From UBA10649 sp037130755 (lineage in GTDB: Bacteria; Actinomycetota; Actinomycetes; S36-B12): 64,000 nt of DNA. Made by a program: the position numbers and the translations under genes. This document shows, in pieces, positions 1-8,416 of this stretch (the first letter of the stretch is position 1; each line of letters begins with the position of its first letter). The stretch lies in contig JBAXSI010000013.1 of assembly GCA_037130755.1 (NCBI GenBank), positions 8,446 through 72,445 on the forward strand, written 5' to 3'. Under the pieces are notes generated by a model. That model ran no database searches. It saw only the letters and a program-made list of their open reading frames with translations, and was not told the DNA's origin.

Positions 1-1
1 C

Positions 2-2260
2 GACAACGCCTCCTTCCTGCCCGCCTCCGCGGAGTCCACTCTGGTGGCGGACGAGGCCGCGAAGTTCAACGAGAACCAGTCCTTCCCGGCCCTGATCGTG
101 ATCACGCGGCCGGACTCCGCGACCCTGACCAAGGACGACCTGGCCAAGGCAGCCGCGTTCGCCCAGCAGATTCCCTCGCTGCCCGTCGGAACGGGCACCA
201 TCCAGGACTACCTCGACCCGACGCCCGTGGTTCCCATCACGTCTCAGGACGGCAAGGCCGTCCTCATCGCAGTACCGGTCAACGGCGACAACGTCCAGGC
301 AAGGGTCGGCGACACGCTGGTCCTTGCGGCGATCACCGACTCCATCCGCGAGGCCGCGACCAAGGTTCCGTCGCTGCAGATCAACGTCACCGGACCCGTC
401 GGAATTCTTGCCGACTTGATCTCGGTGTTCGGCGCCATTGACACCACGCTGCTCGGCGCGACCGCATTCATCGTCGCCATCATCTTGATCTTCGTGTACC
501 GAAGCCCGTTCCTGTGGCTGATCCCCCTGGTCGGAGCCGGCATGGCGCTGTCCGTGGCGAGCGCGATCGTGTACGTGCTCGCGAAGAACGACGTGCTGGT
601 CCTGAACGGGCAGAGCCAGGGCATCCTGACCGTGCTCGTCTTCGGTGCGGGGACGGACTATGCCCTCTTGATGGTGGCCCGATATCGAGAAGAACTGCAC
701 CATCACGAACTGCACACCGATGCGATGAAGGCGGCGTGGCGTGGCGTCGTCGAGCCGATCGTCGCCAGCGCCGCCACCGTCATCATCGGTCTGCTGTGCC
801 TGATGCTCAGCGAACTGAACTCCAACCGCTCGCTCGGCCCGGTGGGCGCCGCGGGCATCTTCGGCGCACTCATTGTGATGCTGACGTTCCTGCCGGCCCT
901 GCTCGTGATCCCGAGCATCGTCCTGCCGATCCTGGCGTTCCTCGTACCCACCGTGATCGGTCTGGGCCTCAGTTTCGTCACGGACATCTCCGTCGGCCCG
1001 TTCGCCGCAATCGGCGGCGCCTTGGCCGCAGCGACCATTGTCGGCTGGATCGTCTTCGGCATCATGCGCGTGCGCAGGCCCCATTGGGGCCCGTTCTCGC
1101 GAGACAAGTTCCCGCCCGGTCGATGGGCGTTCTGGCCCAAGGTCCCGCGCGAGGGCGAGGATGACGAGCGACTCTCGGGCATATGGTCCAAGCTGGCCGG
1201 CAGCATCGGCCGGCGACCGCGCATCACGTGGATCGTCACGGCCATCGCGATGCTGATCCTTGCCGCCTTCACCTTCACCCTGAAGGCGGACGGAATCACG
1301 ACCACCGAGGCCTTCACCCAGCGCACGGACTCCGTCATCGGTCAGGAGCAGCTCGCCGACCACTTCCCCGGCGGTCTGGGCACGCCGGCGATCATCATCG
1401 CCAACGAGTCATCGGTGGATGCCGTCACTGCCGCCGCCAAGGCGACGACCGGAATCGCGGAAGTGACCACGTTCACCGGCGTTCCCGCCGGAGTCCCGGG
1501 TTCGGACAAGCTGCCGCCGAAGGCCGTCAACGGCCGCGTGCAGTTGCAGGTGACGTTGTCCGACGCGGCCGACAGCCCTCAGGCGATCGAGGCGGTCAAG
1601 GAACTGCGCGCCAACGTGCACGCCGTTCCAGGCGCCGACGCGCTGGTCGGTGGCCAGACGGCCGCCCAGCTCGACGTTGATCAAGCTTCCATCCACGACC
1701 GCAACCTGATCATCCCCGTCGTGCTCATCGTGATCTTCCTGATCCTGATCGTGCTCCTGAGGTCGATCGCCGCCCCCGTCGTGCTGATCGCAACAGTGCT
1801 GCTGTCGTACTTCGCGACGCTCGGTGTGTGCGCGATCGTCTTCAACCACATCTTCGGCTTCGCGGGTGCGGACACGTCATTCCCACTGTTCGCTTTCGTG
1901 TTCCTCGTGGCACTCGGAGTCGACTACAACATCTTCCTGATGACTCGGGTCCGAGAGGAGTCCATCAAGCTCGGGACAAGACCGGGAATCCTGAAGGGCC
2001 TGACGGTCACCGGCGGCGTCATCACCAGCGCTGGCATCGTGCTCGCCGCAACCTTCCTGGTGCTCGGCGTGCTTCCGCTGGTGTTCCTGCGCGAGATCGG
2101 CTTCGCCGTCGCCATCGGCGTGCTCCTCGACACCTTCATCATCAGGTCGACGCTCGTGCCCGCACTGGCCTACGACATCGGCAAGAAGATCTGGTGGCCG
2201 AGCAAGCTCGCCAAGGCTGAGCAGCCTGAAGCGGTGGCGGAGCCCGCTCCCGTCGGCTGA
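2..2260 (+). CDS. MMPL/RND-family membrane transporter, 5' end cut by window edge
   Basis: The reading frame is open from base 2, and the residues before the first possible GTG (base 44) read as normal MMPL sequence (DNASFLPASAEST), so the true start and the first membrane helix lie outside the window. What remains is about 752 residues with two sets of hydrophobic helices (roughly residues 145-330 and 570-730 counted from base 2) separated by extracytoplasmic domains, the usual duplicated RND plan. The second helix set has the GVDYNIFLMTRVREE motif of MMPL proteins, and the first has the matching GAGTDYALLMVARYREE. Family members move lipids or hydrophobic compounds across the cell membrane with proton force. 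The neighbouring lipid-modifying genes suggest a lipid substrate, but the sequence does not show which one. Confidence 0.93.
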   Translation, partial: DNASFLPASAESTLVADEAAKFNENQSFPALIVITRPDSATLTKDDLAKAAAFAQQIPSLPVGTGTIQDYLDPTPVVPITSQDGKAVLIAVPVNGDNVQARVGDTLVLAAITDSIREAATKVPSLQINVTGPVGILADLISVFGAIDTTLLGATAFIVAIILIFVYRSPFLWLIPLVGAGMALSVASAIVYVLAKNDVLVLNGQSQGILTVLVFGAGTDYALLMVARYREELHHHELHTDAMKAAWRGVVEPIVASAATVIIGLLCLMLSELNSNRSLGPVGAAGIFGALIVMLTFLPALLVIPSIVLPILAFLVPTVIGLGLSFVTDISVGPFAAIGGALAAATIVGWIVFGIMRVRRPHWGPFSRDKFPPGRWAFWPKVPREGEDDERLSGIWSKLAGSIGRRPRITWIVTAIAMLILAAFTFTLKADGITTTEAFTQRTDSVIGQEQLADHFPGGLGTPAIIIANESSVDAVTAAAKATTGIAEVTTFTGVPAGVPGSDKLPPKAVNGRVQLQVTLSDAADSPQAIEAVKELRANVHAVPGADALVGGQTAAQLDVDQASIHDRNLIIPVVLIVIFLILIVLLRSIAAPVVLIATVLLSYFATLGVCAIVFNHIFGFAGADTSFPLFAFVFLVALGVDYNIFLMTRVREESIKLGTRPGILKGLTVTGGVITSAGIVLAATFLVLGVLPLVFLREIGFAVAIGVLLDTFIIRSTLVPALAYDIGKKIWWPSKLAKAEQPEAVAEPAPVG

Positions 2261-2261
2261 G

Positions 2262-2927
2262 TCAGGCCTGCTGGCCCGAGCCGTCCGGCGACGTGGGGTC
2301 AGCCGCGTAGATGACGTTCACCCGGACTCCCAACTTGAACAGGTCGGGGCGAGGCACCGCGGCGCGCATCGGCTGCTCGGCCTTCGCGAACGTGGTGTTG
2401 ACGACCTCCTGCGTCTTGGTGAACTCCGCTGCGTCCTTCGACGCGCGACCGAGATAGTCCTGCCAGGCGTGATTGTGCGCAAGGTAGGCGTCCTGAGCCG
2501 CCTTGATGTCCTTGTGCCAGGGAACGACCTTCACCGACGTCACGAGGTCCCCGCCGTTCGTCACGCCAGCGAGCCCCTTCGTGGCAGCAGCCTTCAGGGC
2601 GGTGTCGAGGGTTGTGCGGTCCGCGTCCGTCGGGCTGGTCTGCGCCTGGAATGCCTGGATGGCGTCGGCCACGTCGACCTGCGTCGTCGCCATAGCCTGC
2701 TCGGACACCTCGATCTGCGTCACCAGCTGCCGCATCTCCAGGTTCCGGCTCACCCAGTCGCCGCCCACGATGCCCACGCCGACGAGCACGACGAGGAAGG
2801 TGACGGCGCCCGCAACGATGGGCAGCCACGGGCGCGCCTTGCGTCTGGACTGCGTCGGCGCTCCCGCGTCGAGGTACTCCATCGGCGAGTCGCTGTGGGG
2901 GTCGGTGAAGATCGAAGGCTCGGACAC
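2262..2927 (-). CDS. Uncharacterised single-pass membrane protein
   Basis: This 221-residue protein is of no family I recognise. From the GTG start at 2927 it has a short polar N-terminus, one membrane helix at about residues 35-57 (WLPIVAGAVTFLVVLVGVGI), and an outside domain rich in Ala, Thr and Asp that is predicted mostly helical. An upstream extension of the frame is possible but would run into the promoter of the divergent flavoprotein gene, so the GTG after the GGCGGG stretch is preferred. It ends one base from the stop of the MMPL gene on the other strand. The topology would fit a small accessory protein at the membrane, comparable to the small MmpS partners of MMPL transporters, but there is no sequence support for that role. 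Confidence 0.7.
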   Translation of the reverse strand: MSEPSIFTDPHSDSPMEYLDAGAPTQSRRKARPWLPIVAGAVTFLVVLVGVGIVGGDWVSRNLEMRQLVTQIEVSEQAMATTQVDVADAIQAFQAQTSPTDADRTTLDTALKAAATKGLAGVTNGGDLVTSVKVVPWHKDIKAAQDAYLAHNHAWQDYLGRASKDAAEFTKTQEVVNTTFAKAEQPMRAAVPRPDLFKLGVRVNVIYAADPTSPDGSGQQA

Positions 2928-2953
2928 CCCGCCATTGTGAACTATGCCCCGAC

Positions 2954-2959
2954 TAGCGT
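2954..2959 (+). promoter_or_regulatory. -10 box of a leaderless promoter
   Basis: TAGCGT (TANNNT class) is followed by 6 nt and then GTG at 2966, with no Shine-Dalgarno sequence between. It supports 2966 rather than the in-frame GTG at 2960 as the start of the flavoprotein gene. Confidence 0.6.
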
Positions 2960-2965
2960 GTGCCC

Positions 2966-4375
2966 GTGACCACGACCGAACCCGCCACCGAGTGGCGCCA
3001 GCGGTACGCGGCCCTGCGCGACCAGGTCCAGGCCGAGTACCGGGCGATCCCGCTGGGCACTCCCATCCGGCTGGCCAAGAGCACCTCGAACCTGTTCCGC
3101 CCAAGGGGCACGACCAGCTCGCCCGGCCTCGACGTCGCTGCGTTCGACGGCGTGCTGAACGTCGATCCCAAGACGCGGACCGCCGAGGTGCTCGGCATGA
3201 CCACCTACGAGCATCTCGTCGACGCGACGCTGCCGTACGGGCTGATGCCCATGTGCGTGCCCCAGCTGCGCACCATCACCCTTGGCGGCGCGGTCACCGG
3301 CCTGGGCATCGAGAGCGCCAGCTTCCGCAACGGAACTCCCCACGAGTCCGTCATCGAGATGGACATCCTCACGGGCACCGGCGAGATCCTCACCGTCACC
3401 GGCAGCCCGGATGATCCGCACCGCGACCTGTTCTACGGGTTCCCGAACTCCTACGGCTCCCTGGGCTACGCACTTCGCCTGAAGATCGAGCTCGAGCAGA
3501 CGCGGCCGCACGTGTACCTGCGTCACATCAGGTTCACCACGGCCGAGTCGATGACCGCGAAGCTCCGGGAGCTCGCGCGCACGAGGACCTACGAGGATCG
3601 ACCTATCGACTTCCTCGACGGCACTGTGTTCTCCGCGACCGAGCAGTACCTGACGATTGGCACCATGGTCCAGACGCCGCCGGCGTCGATGGCCGTCAGC
3701 GACTACACCGGCATGGACATCTACTACCGCTCCATCCAGCGGCGCACGAGTGACGTGCTGACCATCCACGACTACCTGTGGCGCTGGGACACCGACTGGT
3801 TCTGGTGCTCTCGCGCCTTCGGCGTGCAGAAGCCGTCGGTGCGCCGACTGTGGCCGAAGTCGAAGCTGCGCAGCGACGTCTACTGGAAGCTCGTCGGGCT
3901 GGATCGCAACTACGACCTCTCGGGCAGGACCGCTCGCCTGCGTGGCCGGCCCGCACGTGAGCCCGTCGTGCAGGACATCGAGGTCCCCATCGACCGGCTC
4001 GCGACTTTCCTGAAGTTCTTCCACCGCGAGGTGGGGATCGAGCCGATCTGGGTGTGCCCGCTCAAGCAGCGCGATCCGTCCGCGCGATGGCCGCTGTACG
4101 AGTTCGACCCGGAGATGCTCTACGTCAACGTGGGCTTCTGGTCGACGGTGCCCCTGCAGGACGGCGTCGAACCCGAGGAAGGCACCGTCAATCGCAAGAT
4201 CGAGCAGGTCGTCACCGCACTCGACGGACGCAAGTCCCTGTACTCGACGGCCTTCTACGACCGGGATGTGTTCTGGTCGATCTATGGAGGTACTGAGTAC
4301 GCGCGCCTCAAGGAGTCCTACGATCCGGAGGGGCGCCTGAAAGGGCTCTACGAGAAAGTCGTCGAGCGGCAGTAG
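2966..4375 (+). CDS. DHCR24/DWARF1-like FAD-dependent reductase, TmsA/BfaA-like
   Basis: A 469-residue FAD-binding oxidase/reductase of the FAD-linked (PCMH) fold. The segment around residues 100-125, reading PQLRTITLGGAVTGLGIES, is the FAD-binding loop typical of the DHCR24/DWARF1 branch, which reduces C=C bonds in sterols. In actinobacteria the same branch includes TmsA/BfaA (and the Rv0449c type), which reduces the 10-methylene group of a fatty acyl chain to 10-methyl, working with a cyclopropane-synthase-like methyltransferase. Exactly such a methyltransferase lies 25 bp downstream on the same strand. The GTG start is chosen from a TANNNT box 6 nt upstream. The family is sure; the 10-methyl fatty acid role is inferred from the pairing. 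Confidence 0.85.
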   Translation: MTTTEPATEWRQRYAALRDQVQAEYRAIPLGTPIRLAKSTSNLFRPRGTTSSPGLDVAAFDGVLNVDPKTRTAEVLGMTTYEHLVDATLPYGLMPMCVPQLRTITLGGAVTGLGIESASFRNGTPHESVIEMDILTGTGEILTVTGSPDDPHRDLFYGFPNSYGSLGYALRLKIELEQTRPHVYLRHIRFTTAESMTAKLRELARTRTYEDRPIDFLDGTVFSATEQYLTIGTMVQTPPASMAVSDYTGMDIYYRSIQRRTSDVLTIHDYLWRWDTDWFWCSRAFGVQKPSVRRLWPKSKLRSDVYWKLVGLDRNYDLSGRTARLRGRPAREPVVQDIEVPIDRLATFLKFFHREVGIEPIWVCPLKQRDPSARWPLYEFDPEMLYVNVGFWSTVPLQDGVEPEEGTVNRKIEQVVTALDGRKSLYSTAFYDRDVFWSIYGGTEYARLKESYDPEGRLKGLYEKVVERQ

Positions 4376-4400
4376 CTGCGCGAAGATGCGAGGAGTGGCA

Positions 4401-5654
4401 ATGAGACTGGCAGATGCATTCTCGATCGTCGTTCCGGCGGAACGCGGCGTGGGCTTCCGTGCCTACGACGGATCCACGGCCGGGCCGGCGAATGCCGACG
4501 TGGTTCTCGAGGTTCGCAGCCCACGGGCCGTCGCGTACTTGGCGAGCGCCCCTTCCCAGTTGGGCCTGGCCCGCGCGTATGTCACGGGAGACCTCGAGAT
4601 CATCGGCGATGCTTACACCGCGCTCAGCCGGCTGTATCCGGTCGACTGGATCAACGTGTCATGGTCGGACCGTCTGAAGCTGGTTCGCGAGTTCGGCCCG
4701 AAGGCATTCCATCGGCCGGCTCCGCCGCCGCAGGAGCGCGTCCTCAACGGACGACGTCACTCCAAGAACCGGGACGCCGACGCGATCCACCACCACTACG
4801 ACGTGAGCAACCGGTTCTACTCGTGGGTGCTCGGCCCGTCGATGGCCTACACCTGCGCGGTGTTCCCGACCGCTGACTCTTCCCTCGAGACCGCGCAGGA
4901 GGAGAAATTCGACCTCGTCTGCCGCAAGCTCGACCTGCAGCCGGGCATGCGACTCCTCGATGTCGGCTGCGGCTGGGGCGGCATGGTGATGCACGCCGTC
5001 AAGCACTACGGCGTCAAGGCGATCGGCGTGACGCTCTCGGAGCAGCAGGCCGCTTATGGCAAGGAGTCGATCCAGCAGGCCGGGCTCACCAGTCAGGCCG
5101 AGATCCGCTTCAGCGACTATCGCGACGTGGCAGAGTCCGGCTTCGACGCCGTGTCATCGATCGGACTGACGGAGCACATCGGCCGCTCCAACTACCCGTC
5201 ATACTTCTCGTTCCTCTACGGCAAGCTCCGTCCCGAGGGACGCCTCCTGAACCACACCATCACCCGGCCCCATGACGACTGGGTGTCGCACTTCCGCAGG
5301 TCGTTCATCAACCGCTACGTGTTCCCCGATGGCGAGCTGTCCGGCCCGAGCCAGGTCATAACAGCAATGAACTCGGCCGGCTTCGAGATTCGTCACGAGG
5401 AGAACCTGCGCGAGCACTACGCGCTCACCCTCAAGCACTGGTGCGAGAACCTCGAGGACCACTGGGACGAGGCCGTGGCCGAGGCGGGGCTCGGTACTGC
5501 CCGCGTGTGGCGGCTCTACATGGCGGCATCGCGACTGGGCTTCGACATCAACATGATCCAGCTGCACCAGATGCTCGGCGTGAAGCTCGGGGCGGGCGGA
5601 GCATCGGGTATGCCCCTGCGGCCCGCCTTTGACCGGCTTCCCGCAACCGTCTGA
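4401..5654 (+). CDS. Cyclopropane-fatty-acyl-phospholipid synthase family methyltransferase, TmsB/BfaB-like
   Basis: 417 residues, similar in length to UfaA1 and longer than E. coli Cfa because of an N-terminal lid of about 100 residues. The SAM-binding motif LDVGCGWGGM lies at about residues 179-188, preceded by the family signature around YTCAVFP and followed by SSIGLTEHIG. The enzyme transfers a methyl from S-adenosylmethionine to the double bond of a phospholipid acyl chain. With the DHCR24-like reductase directly upstream the probable product is a 10-methyl chain (tuberculostearate type) rather than a cyclopropane ring. The start at 4401 is preferred over the ATG at 4386 because AGGAG lies 5 nt before it. 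No terminator was found downstream; the next gene is 158 bp away. Confidence 0.92.
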   Translation: MRLADAFSIVVPAERGVGFRAYDGSTAGPANADVVLEVRSPRAVAYLASAPSQLGLARAYVTGDLEIIGDAYTALSRLYPVDWINVSWSDRLKLVREFGPKAFHRPAPPPQERVLNGRRHSKNRDADAIHHHYDVSNRFYSWVLGPSMAYTCAVFPTADSSLETAQEEKFDLVCRKLDLQPGMRLLDVGCGWGGMVMHAVKHYGVKAIGVTLSEQQAAYGKESIQQAGLTSQAEIRFSDYRDVAESGFDAVSSIGLTEHIGRSNYPSYFSFLYGKLRPEGRLLNHTITRPHDDWVSHFRRSFINRYVFPDGELSGPSQVITAMNSAGFEIRHEENLREHYALTLKHWCENLEDHWDEAVAEAGLGTARVWRLYMAASRLGFDINMIQLHQMLGVKLGAGGASGMPLRPAFDRLPATV

Positions 5655-5812
5655 TCAGCCCGTACTCAGACAACTCGGGACCTTCGACCCTTTTTCTCAC
5701 AAGAGCACGACAATCGTTCCCTCTTCTGCCAGCATCTGCCGCAAGACCAGGACGCCACGGGCGAACGTGGATATGAGCCTTGGTCACCGTTCAACCAGCC
5801 TGGAGGTGGGAC
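5655..5812 (+). promoter_or_regulatory. Intergenic region ahead of the hydrogenase operon
   Basis: This 158-bp gap separates the lipid genes from the hydrogenase operon and should hold the operon promoter. It contains a CCCTTTTT run near 5688 and GGAGGTGGG right before the GTG at 5813, which is the ribosome-binding site. I cannot assign a convincing -35/-10 pair or an operator. Confidence 0.4.
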
Positions 5813-6343
5813 GTGACCCTCACGCCCGACGTTGCCACGAATTCCGACGCGCTCGACACGATGCTGCAGGACCCTGAGATCCGACAGTCCCTGGCCGTCA
5901 TCGTCGCCAATGCCCCGACCCTGGCGGCCCTGGCTGCCATGGGCACCGCGCTGCTGCAGCGCGGCCCAGAACTGAGCGACAACATCAACGGCATCGTGCA
6001 GTCGCTGCGCGACTCCGATCAGGGTGGCAAGCCCGCGCAGATCGGCTCCGCGGTGAACTCGCTGGCTCAGCTCGCTCCGATCGCGGAGACCCTCGCCACC
6101 CGTAGTGAGACGGTGCAGGGCTTCCTCGACTCCCCGATCCTGCGCCCTGAGATCGTCCAGGTCATAGGCACCTTCGGCGAGGCCGCTCTCGAGGCTGACC
6201 ACCGCACGCGGGGCAAGCAGTCCGAGGTGGGCGGCGTCTTCGCCCTCAACAAGGTCCTCAAGGAGCCCGAGATCCAGGAGACCCTCGCCTTCTTCGTGGA
6301 GTTCGCTCGCGTGTACGGCAAGCGCCTGCGGGCCGGCGAGTAG
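5813..6343 (+). CDS. DUF1641 protein heading the hydrogenase operon, candidate HucM-like scaffold
   Basis: 176 residues. The C-terminal part reads GGVFALNKVLKEPEIQETLAF, which is the characteristic end of DUF1641 proteins. The rest is amphipathic helix with a hydrophobic stretch near residues 20-45 (AVIVANAPTLAALAAMG). The GTG at 5813 is chosen because GGAGGTGGG precedes it; an in-frame GTG further upstream would lie before this site. DUF1641 genes often sit beside redox enzymes. Here it opens the operon that encodes a group 2a hydrogenase, the place where mycobacteria carry the Huc scaffold protein HucM, which is of similar size. Homology to HucM is my inference and was not tested. It ends 3 bp before hypA. 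Confidence 0.8.
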   Translation: MTLTPDVATNSDALDTMLQDPEIRQSLAVIVANAPTLAALAAMGTALLQRGPELSDNINGIVQSLRDSDQGGKPAQIGSAVNSLAQLAPIAETLATRSETVQGFLDSPILRPEIVQVIGTFGEAALEADHRTRGKQSEVGGVFALNKVLKEPEIQETLAFFVEFARVYGKRLRAGE

Positions 6344-6346
6344 CCC

Positions 6347-6712
6347 GTGCACGAACTCTCCGTCGCGCACGCCGTGGTCTCCACGGTGGTCGACGCCCTG
6401 CCCACACCCGACACCCGGGTGCTGCAGGTGCGTCTGCGCATCGGCGAGCTGAGCGGCCTCGTGCCGCAGGCGCTGGAGTTCGCGTACGACGTGGCCGCGC
6501 AGGGCACGCCGCTTGAGGACGCCGTCCTGGTCATCGAGCGCAGTCCGATCGTCATCGACTGTCCCTCGTGCGGTGAGCAGCAGATCGCCTCGGCCCAGGA
6601 CTTCCGATGTCCTTCCTGTCAGCAGCCGTGCGGCAACGTCGTCGGCGGCAAGGAGATGGAGATCGTCGACATCACGCTGGACGACGTCCTCGTGGGCGGG
6701 GTGGCCCGATGA
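6347..6712 (+). CDS. hypA: Hydrogenase nickel incorporation protein HypA
   Basis: 121 residues with GTG start. The N-terminus MHELSV carries His2, the nickel ligand of HypA. Two CxxC pairs at Cys72/75 and Cys88/91 form the structural zinc site. HypA delivers nickel, with HypB, to the iron-loaded active site of the hydrogenase large subunit. The stop codon overlaps the hypB start in ATGA, so the two are translationally coupled. Placing hypAB before the structural genes and the remaining hyp genes after them splits the maturation set around the structural operon. Confidence 0.97.
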   Translation: MHELSVAHAVVSTVVDALPTPDTRVLQVRLRIGELSGLVPQALEFAYDVAAQGTPLEDAVLVIERSPIVIDCPSCGEQQIASAQDFRCPSCQQPCGNVVGGKEMEIVDITLDDVLVGGVAR

Positions 6713-7398
6713 CAACCCGCATCGTCGACCTGCGCAAGGGCGTGCTGGAGAAGAACGACCTCCTGGCCCAGAGCCTGCGCGCGCGGTTCGTCAGGGCGAA
6801 CACCCGCGTCAGCAACTGGGTGTCCAGCCCGGGCAGCGGCAAGACCGCACTCCTCGAGGCACTCCTGACGGCCGCCCTCGCCCAGTCCGTCTCCGCGGCG
6901 GCGCTGGTCGGCGATTGCGCGACTGACAACGACGCCAAGCGCCTCGAGCGCTCGGGCGCCCCGGTGCGTCAGATCGTCACCGAGAGCATGTGCCACCTCG
7001 AGGCCGACATGATCGCGTCCTACCTCGACGGTTGGGACCTCGACACCATTGACCTGCTCGTCATCGAGAACGTCGGCAACCTCGTGTGCCCGACGGCGTA
7101 CGACCTCGGCGAGGACACCCGGGTTGCGCTGCTGAGCGTGACTGAGGGCGAGGACAAGCCGGCGAAGTACCCACAGTTGTTCCACTCCGCAGATGTCGTC
7201 GTGATCACGAAGACGGACATCGCCACGGCGGTGGAATGGGATCGTCAGGCCGCAGTGGCCGCGATCCGTGCAGTCAATCCCACCGCACCGATCATCGAGA
7301 CGTCGTCGCGCACTGGCGACGGCGTTCTCGAACTGCTCCACATGCTGCTCGCACCAATGCCGTCGAACCCATCACCACAACTGCAGGAGGCACCGTGA
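6709..7398 (+). CDS. hypB: Hydrogenase nickel incorporation GTPase HypB
   Basis: 229 residues. The P-loop SSPGSGKT lies at residues 39-46. The GDCATDND segment and the CHLEADM motif correspond to the G-domain metal site (Cys and His) of HypB. There is no His-rich nickel-storage stretch and no N-terminal CxxCGC high-affinity nickel motif, so this is the minimal form of the protein. It hydrolyses GTP to drive nickel transfer from HypA to the large subunit. The ATG at 6709 overlaps the hypA stop and the gene ends overlapping the GTG of the small-subunit gene. Confidence 0.97.
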   Translation: MTTRIVDLRKGVLEKNDLLAQSLRARFVRANTRVSNWVSSPGSGKTALLEALLTAALAQSVSAAALVGDCATDNDAKRLERSGAPVRQIVTESMCHLEADMIASYLDGWDLDTIDLLVIENVGNLVCPTAYDLGEDTRVALLSVTEGEDKPAKYPQLFHSADVVVITKTDIATAVEWDRQAAVAAIRAVNPTAPIIETSSRTGDGVLELLHMLLAPMPSNPSPQLQEAP

Positions 7399-8369
7399 CA
7401 TCCGTGCTCTGGTTCCAGGGGGGCGCTTGCTCCGGGAACACCATGTCGTTCATCAACGCCGCCGAGCCGTCCGTCGTTGACTTGATCGTCGACTACGGCC
7501 TGGAGATCGTCTACCACCCGACGCTCTCGATGGAGATCGGCAAGACGGCACAGGACCTGTTCTGGGCCTATGCCAAGGGCGAGAAGGAGATCGACATCTT
7601 CGTCTACGAAGGTTCGGTCATCGAGGGCCCGAACGGCAGTGGTCGCTTCGACATGTTCGCTGGCCGTCCGATGAAGGACTGGGTCGATGACATCGCACCC
7701 AGGGCCGGCATCGTCGTGGCCATCGGCGACTGCGCCACGTGGGGCGGTCTGCCGGCCGTTCCGCCGAACCCCTCCGACAGCCGTGGACTGCAGTTCGACC
7801 GCGGTGGCAAGCGCGGCGGCCACCTCGGCCCGGACTTCGTCAGCAAGCTCGGCCTGCCGGTCATCAACATCCCCGGCTGCCCGGCACATCCAGACTGGAT
7901 CTCGCAGATCATCGTGGCCCTCGCCGCCGGACGCGTCGGCGACCTCGCCCTCGACGAGCTGCAGCGGCCCCAGACCTTCTTCACGTCGTTCACGCAGACC
8001 GGCTGCACCCGCGTCCAGTTCTTCACGTACAAGCAGGATCCGCCCAGCTTCGGCCAGGGCATGCGCACCGGCTGCCTGTTCTACGAATTCGGCTGCCGCG
8101 GCCCCATGACCCACTCGTCGTGCAACCGCATCCTGTGGAACCGGCAGTCCTCCAAGACTCGCGCCGGACACCCCTGCACCGGCTGCACCGAGCCCGGCTT
8201 CCCCTTCGGCGACCTCGAGAAGGACACCGTCTTCAAGACCCAGAAGGTGTCGGGAGTCATCCCGAAGGACGAGCCCGCCGGCATGGACGCCGCGTCCTAC
8301 ATGGCCCTCGCCGGACTGTCCAGGGCCGTTGCCCCCAAGTGGTCCAAGGAAGACATGTTCGTCGTCTGA
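7395..8369 (+). CDS. hucS: [NiFe]-hydrogenase small subunit, group 2a (HucS/HupS type)
   Basis: 324 residues, iron-sulfur subunit carrying electrons from the active site. The N-terminus VLWFQGGACSGNTMS and the C-terminus ending KEDMFVV match the cyanobacterial HupS/mycobacterial HucS type. There is no twin-arginine signal, so the enzyme stays in the cytoplasm. At the proximal cluster the first Cys (Cys12) is present but the position of the usual second Cys of CxxC is Asn15, as in this subgroup, which is known to use an altered proximal cluster. Further cluster ligands are visible in GDCATWGG, PGCPAH and the Cys-rich region around CLFYEFGCRGPM. CAGGAGG precedes the GTG at 7395, which overlaps the hypB stop. 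Confidence 0.95.
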   Translation: MTSVLWFQGGACSGNTMSFINAAEPSVVDLIVDYGLEIVYHPTLSMEIGKTAQDLFWAYAKGEKEIDIFVYEGSVIEGPNGSGRFDMFAGRPMKDWVDDIAPRAGIVVAIGDCATWGGLPAVPPNPSDSRGLQFDRGGKRGGHLGPDFVSKLGLPVINIPGCPAHPDWISQIIVALAAGRVGDLALDELQRPQTFFTSFTQTGCTRVQFFTYKQDPPSFGQGMRTGCLFYEFGCRGPMTHSSCNRILWNRQSSKTRAGHPCTGCTEPGFPFGDLEKDTVFKTQKVSGVIPKDEPAGMDAASYMALAGLSRAVAPKWSKEDMFVV

Positions 8370-8416
8370 CGAGCCTGCCCCCCGCTGACGAAACAAGAAT
8401 CCACAGGAGAACGCAC

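Noticed and set aside
5670..5700. Rho-independent terminator after the methyltransferase gene, based on a CCCTTTTT run
   Set aside because: Only a 3-bp stem can be drawn before the T-run.
7395..8369. Group 1h assignment of the hydrogenase
   Set aside because: The accessory genes also accompany group 1h, but GACSGNTMS, PRICGICGGSH and DSCLVCTVH match the HupSL/Huc (2a) type better. A tree would settle it.
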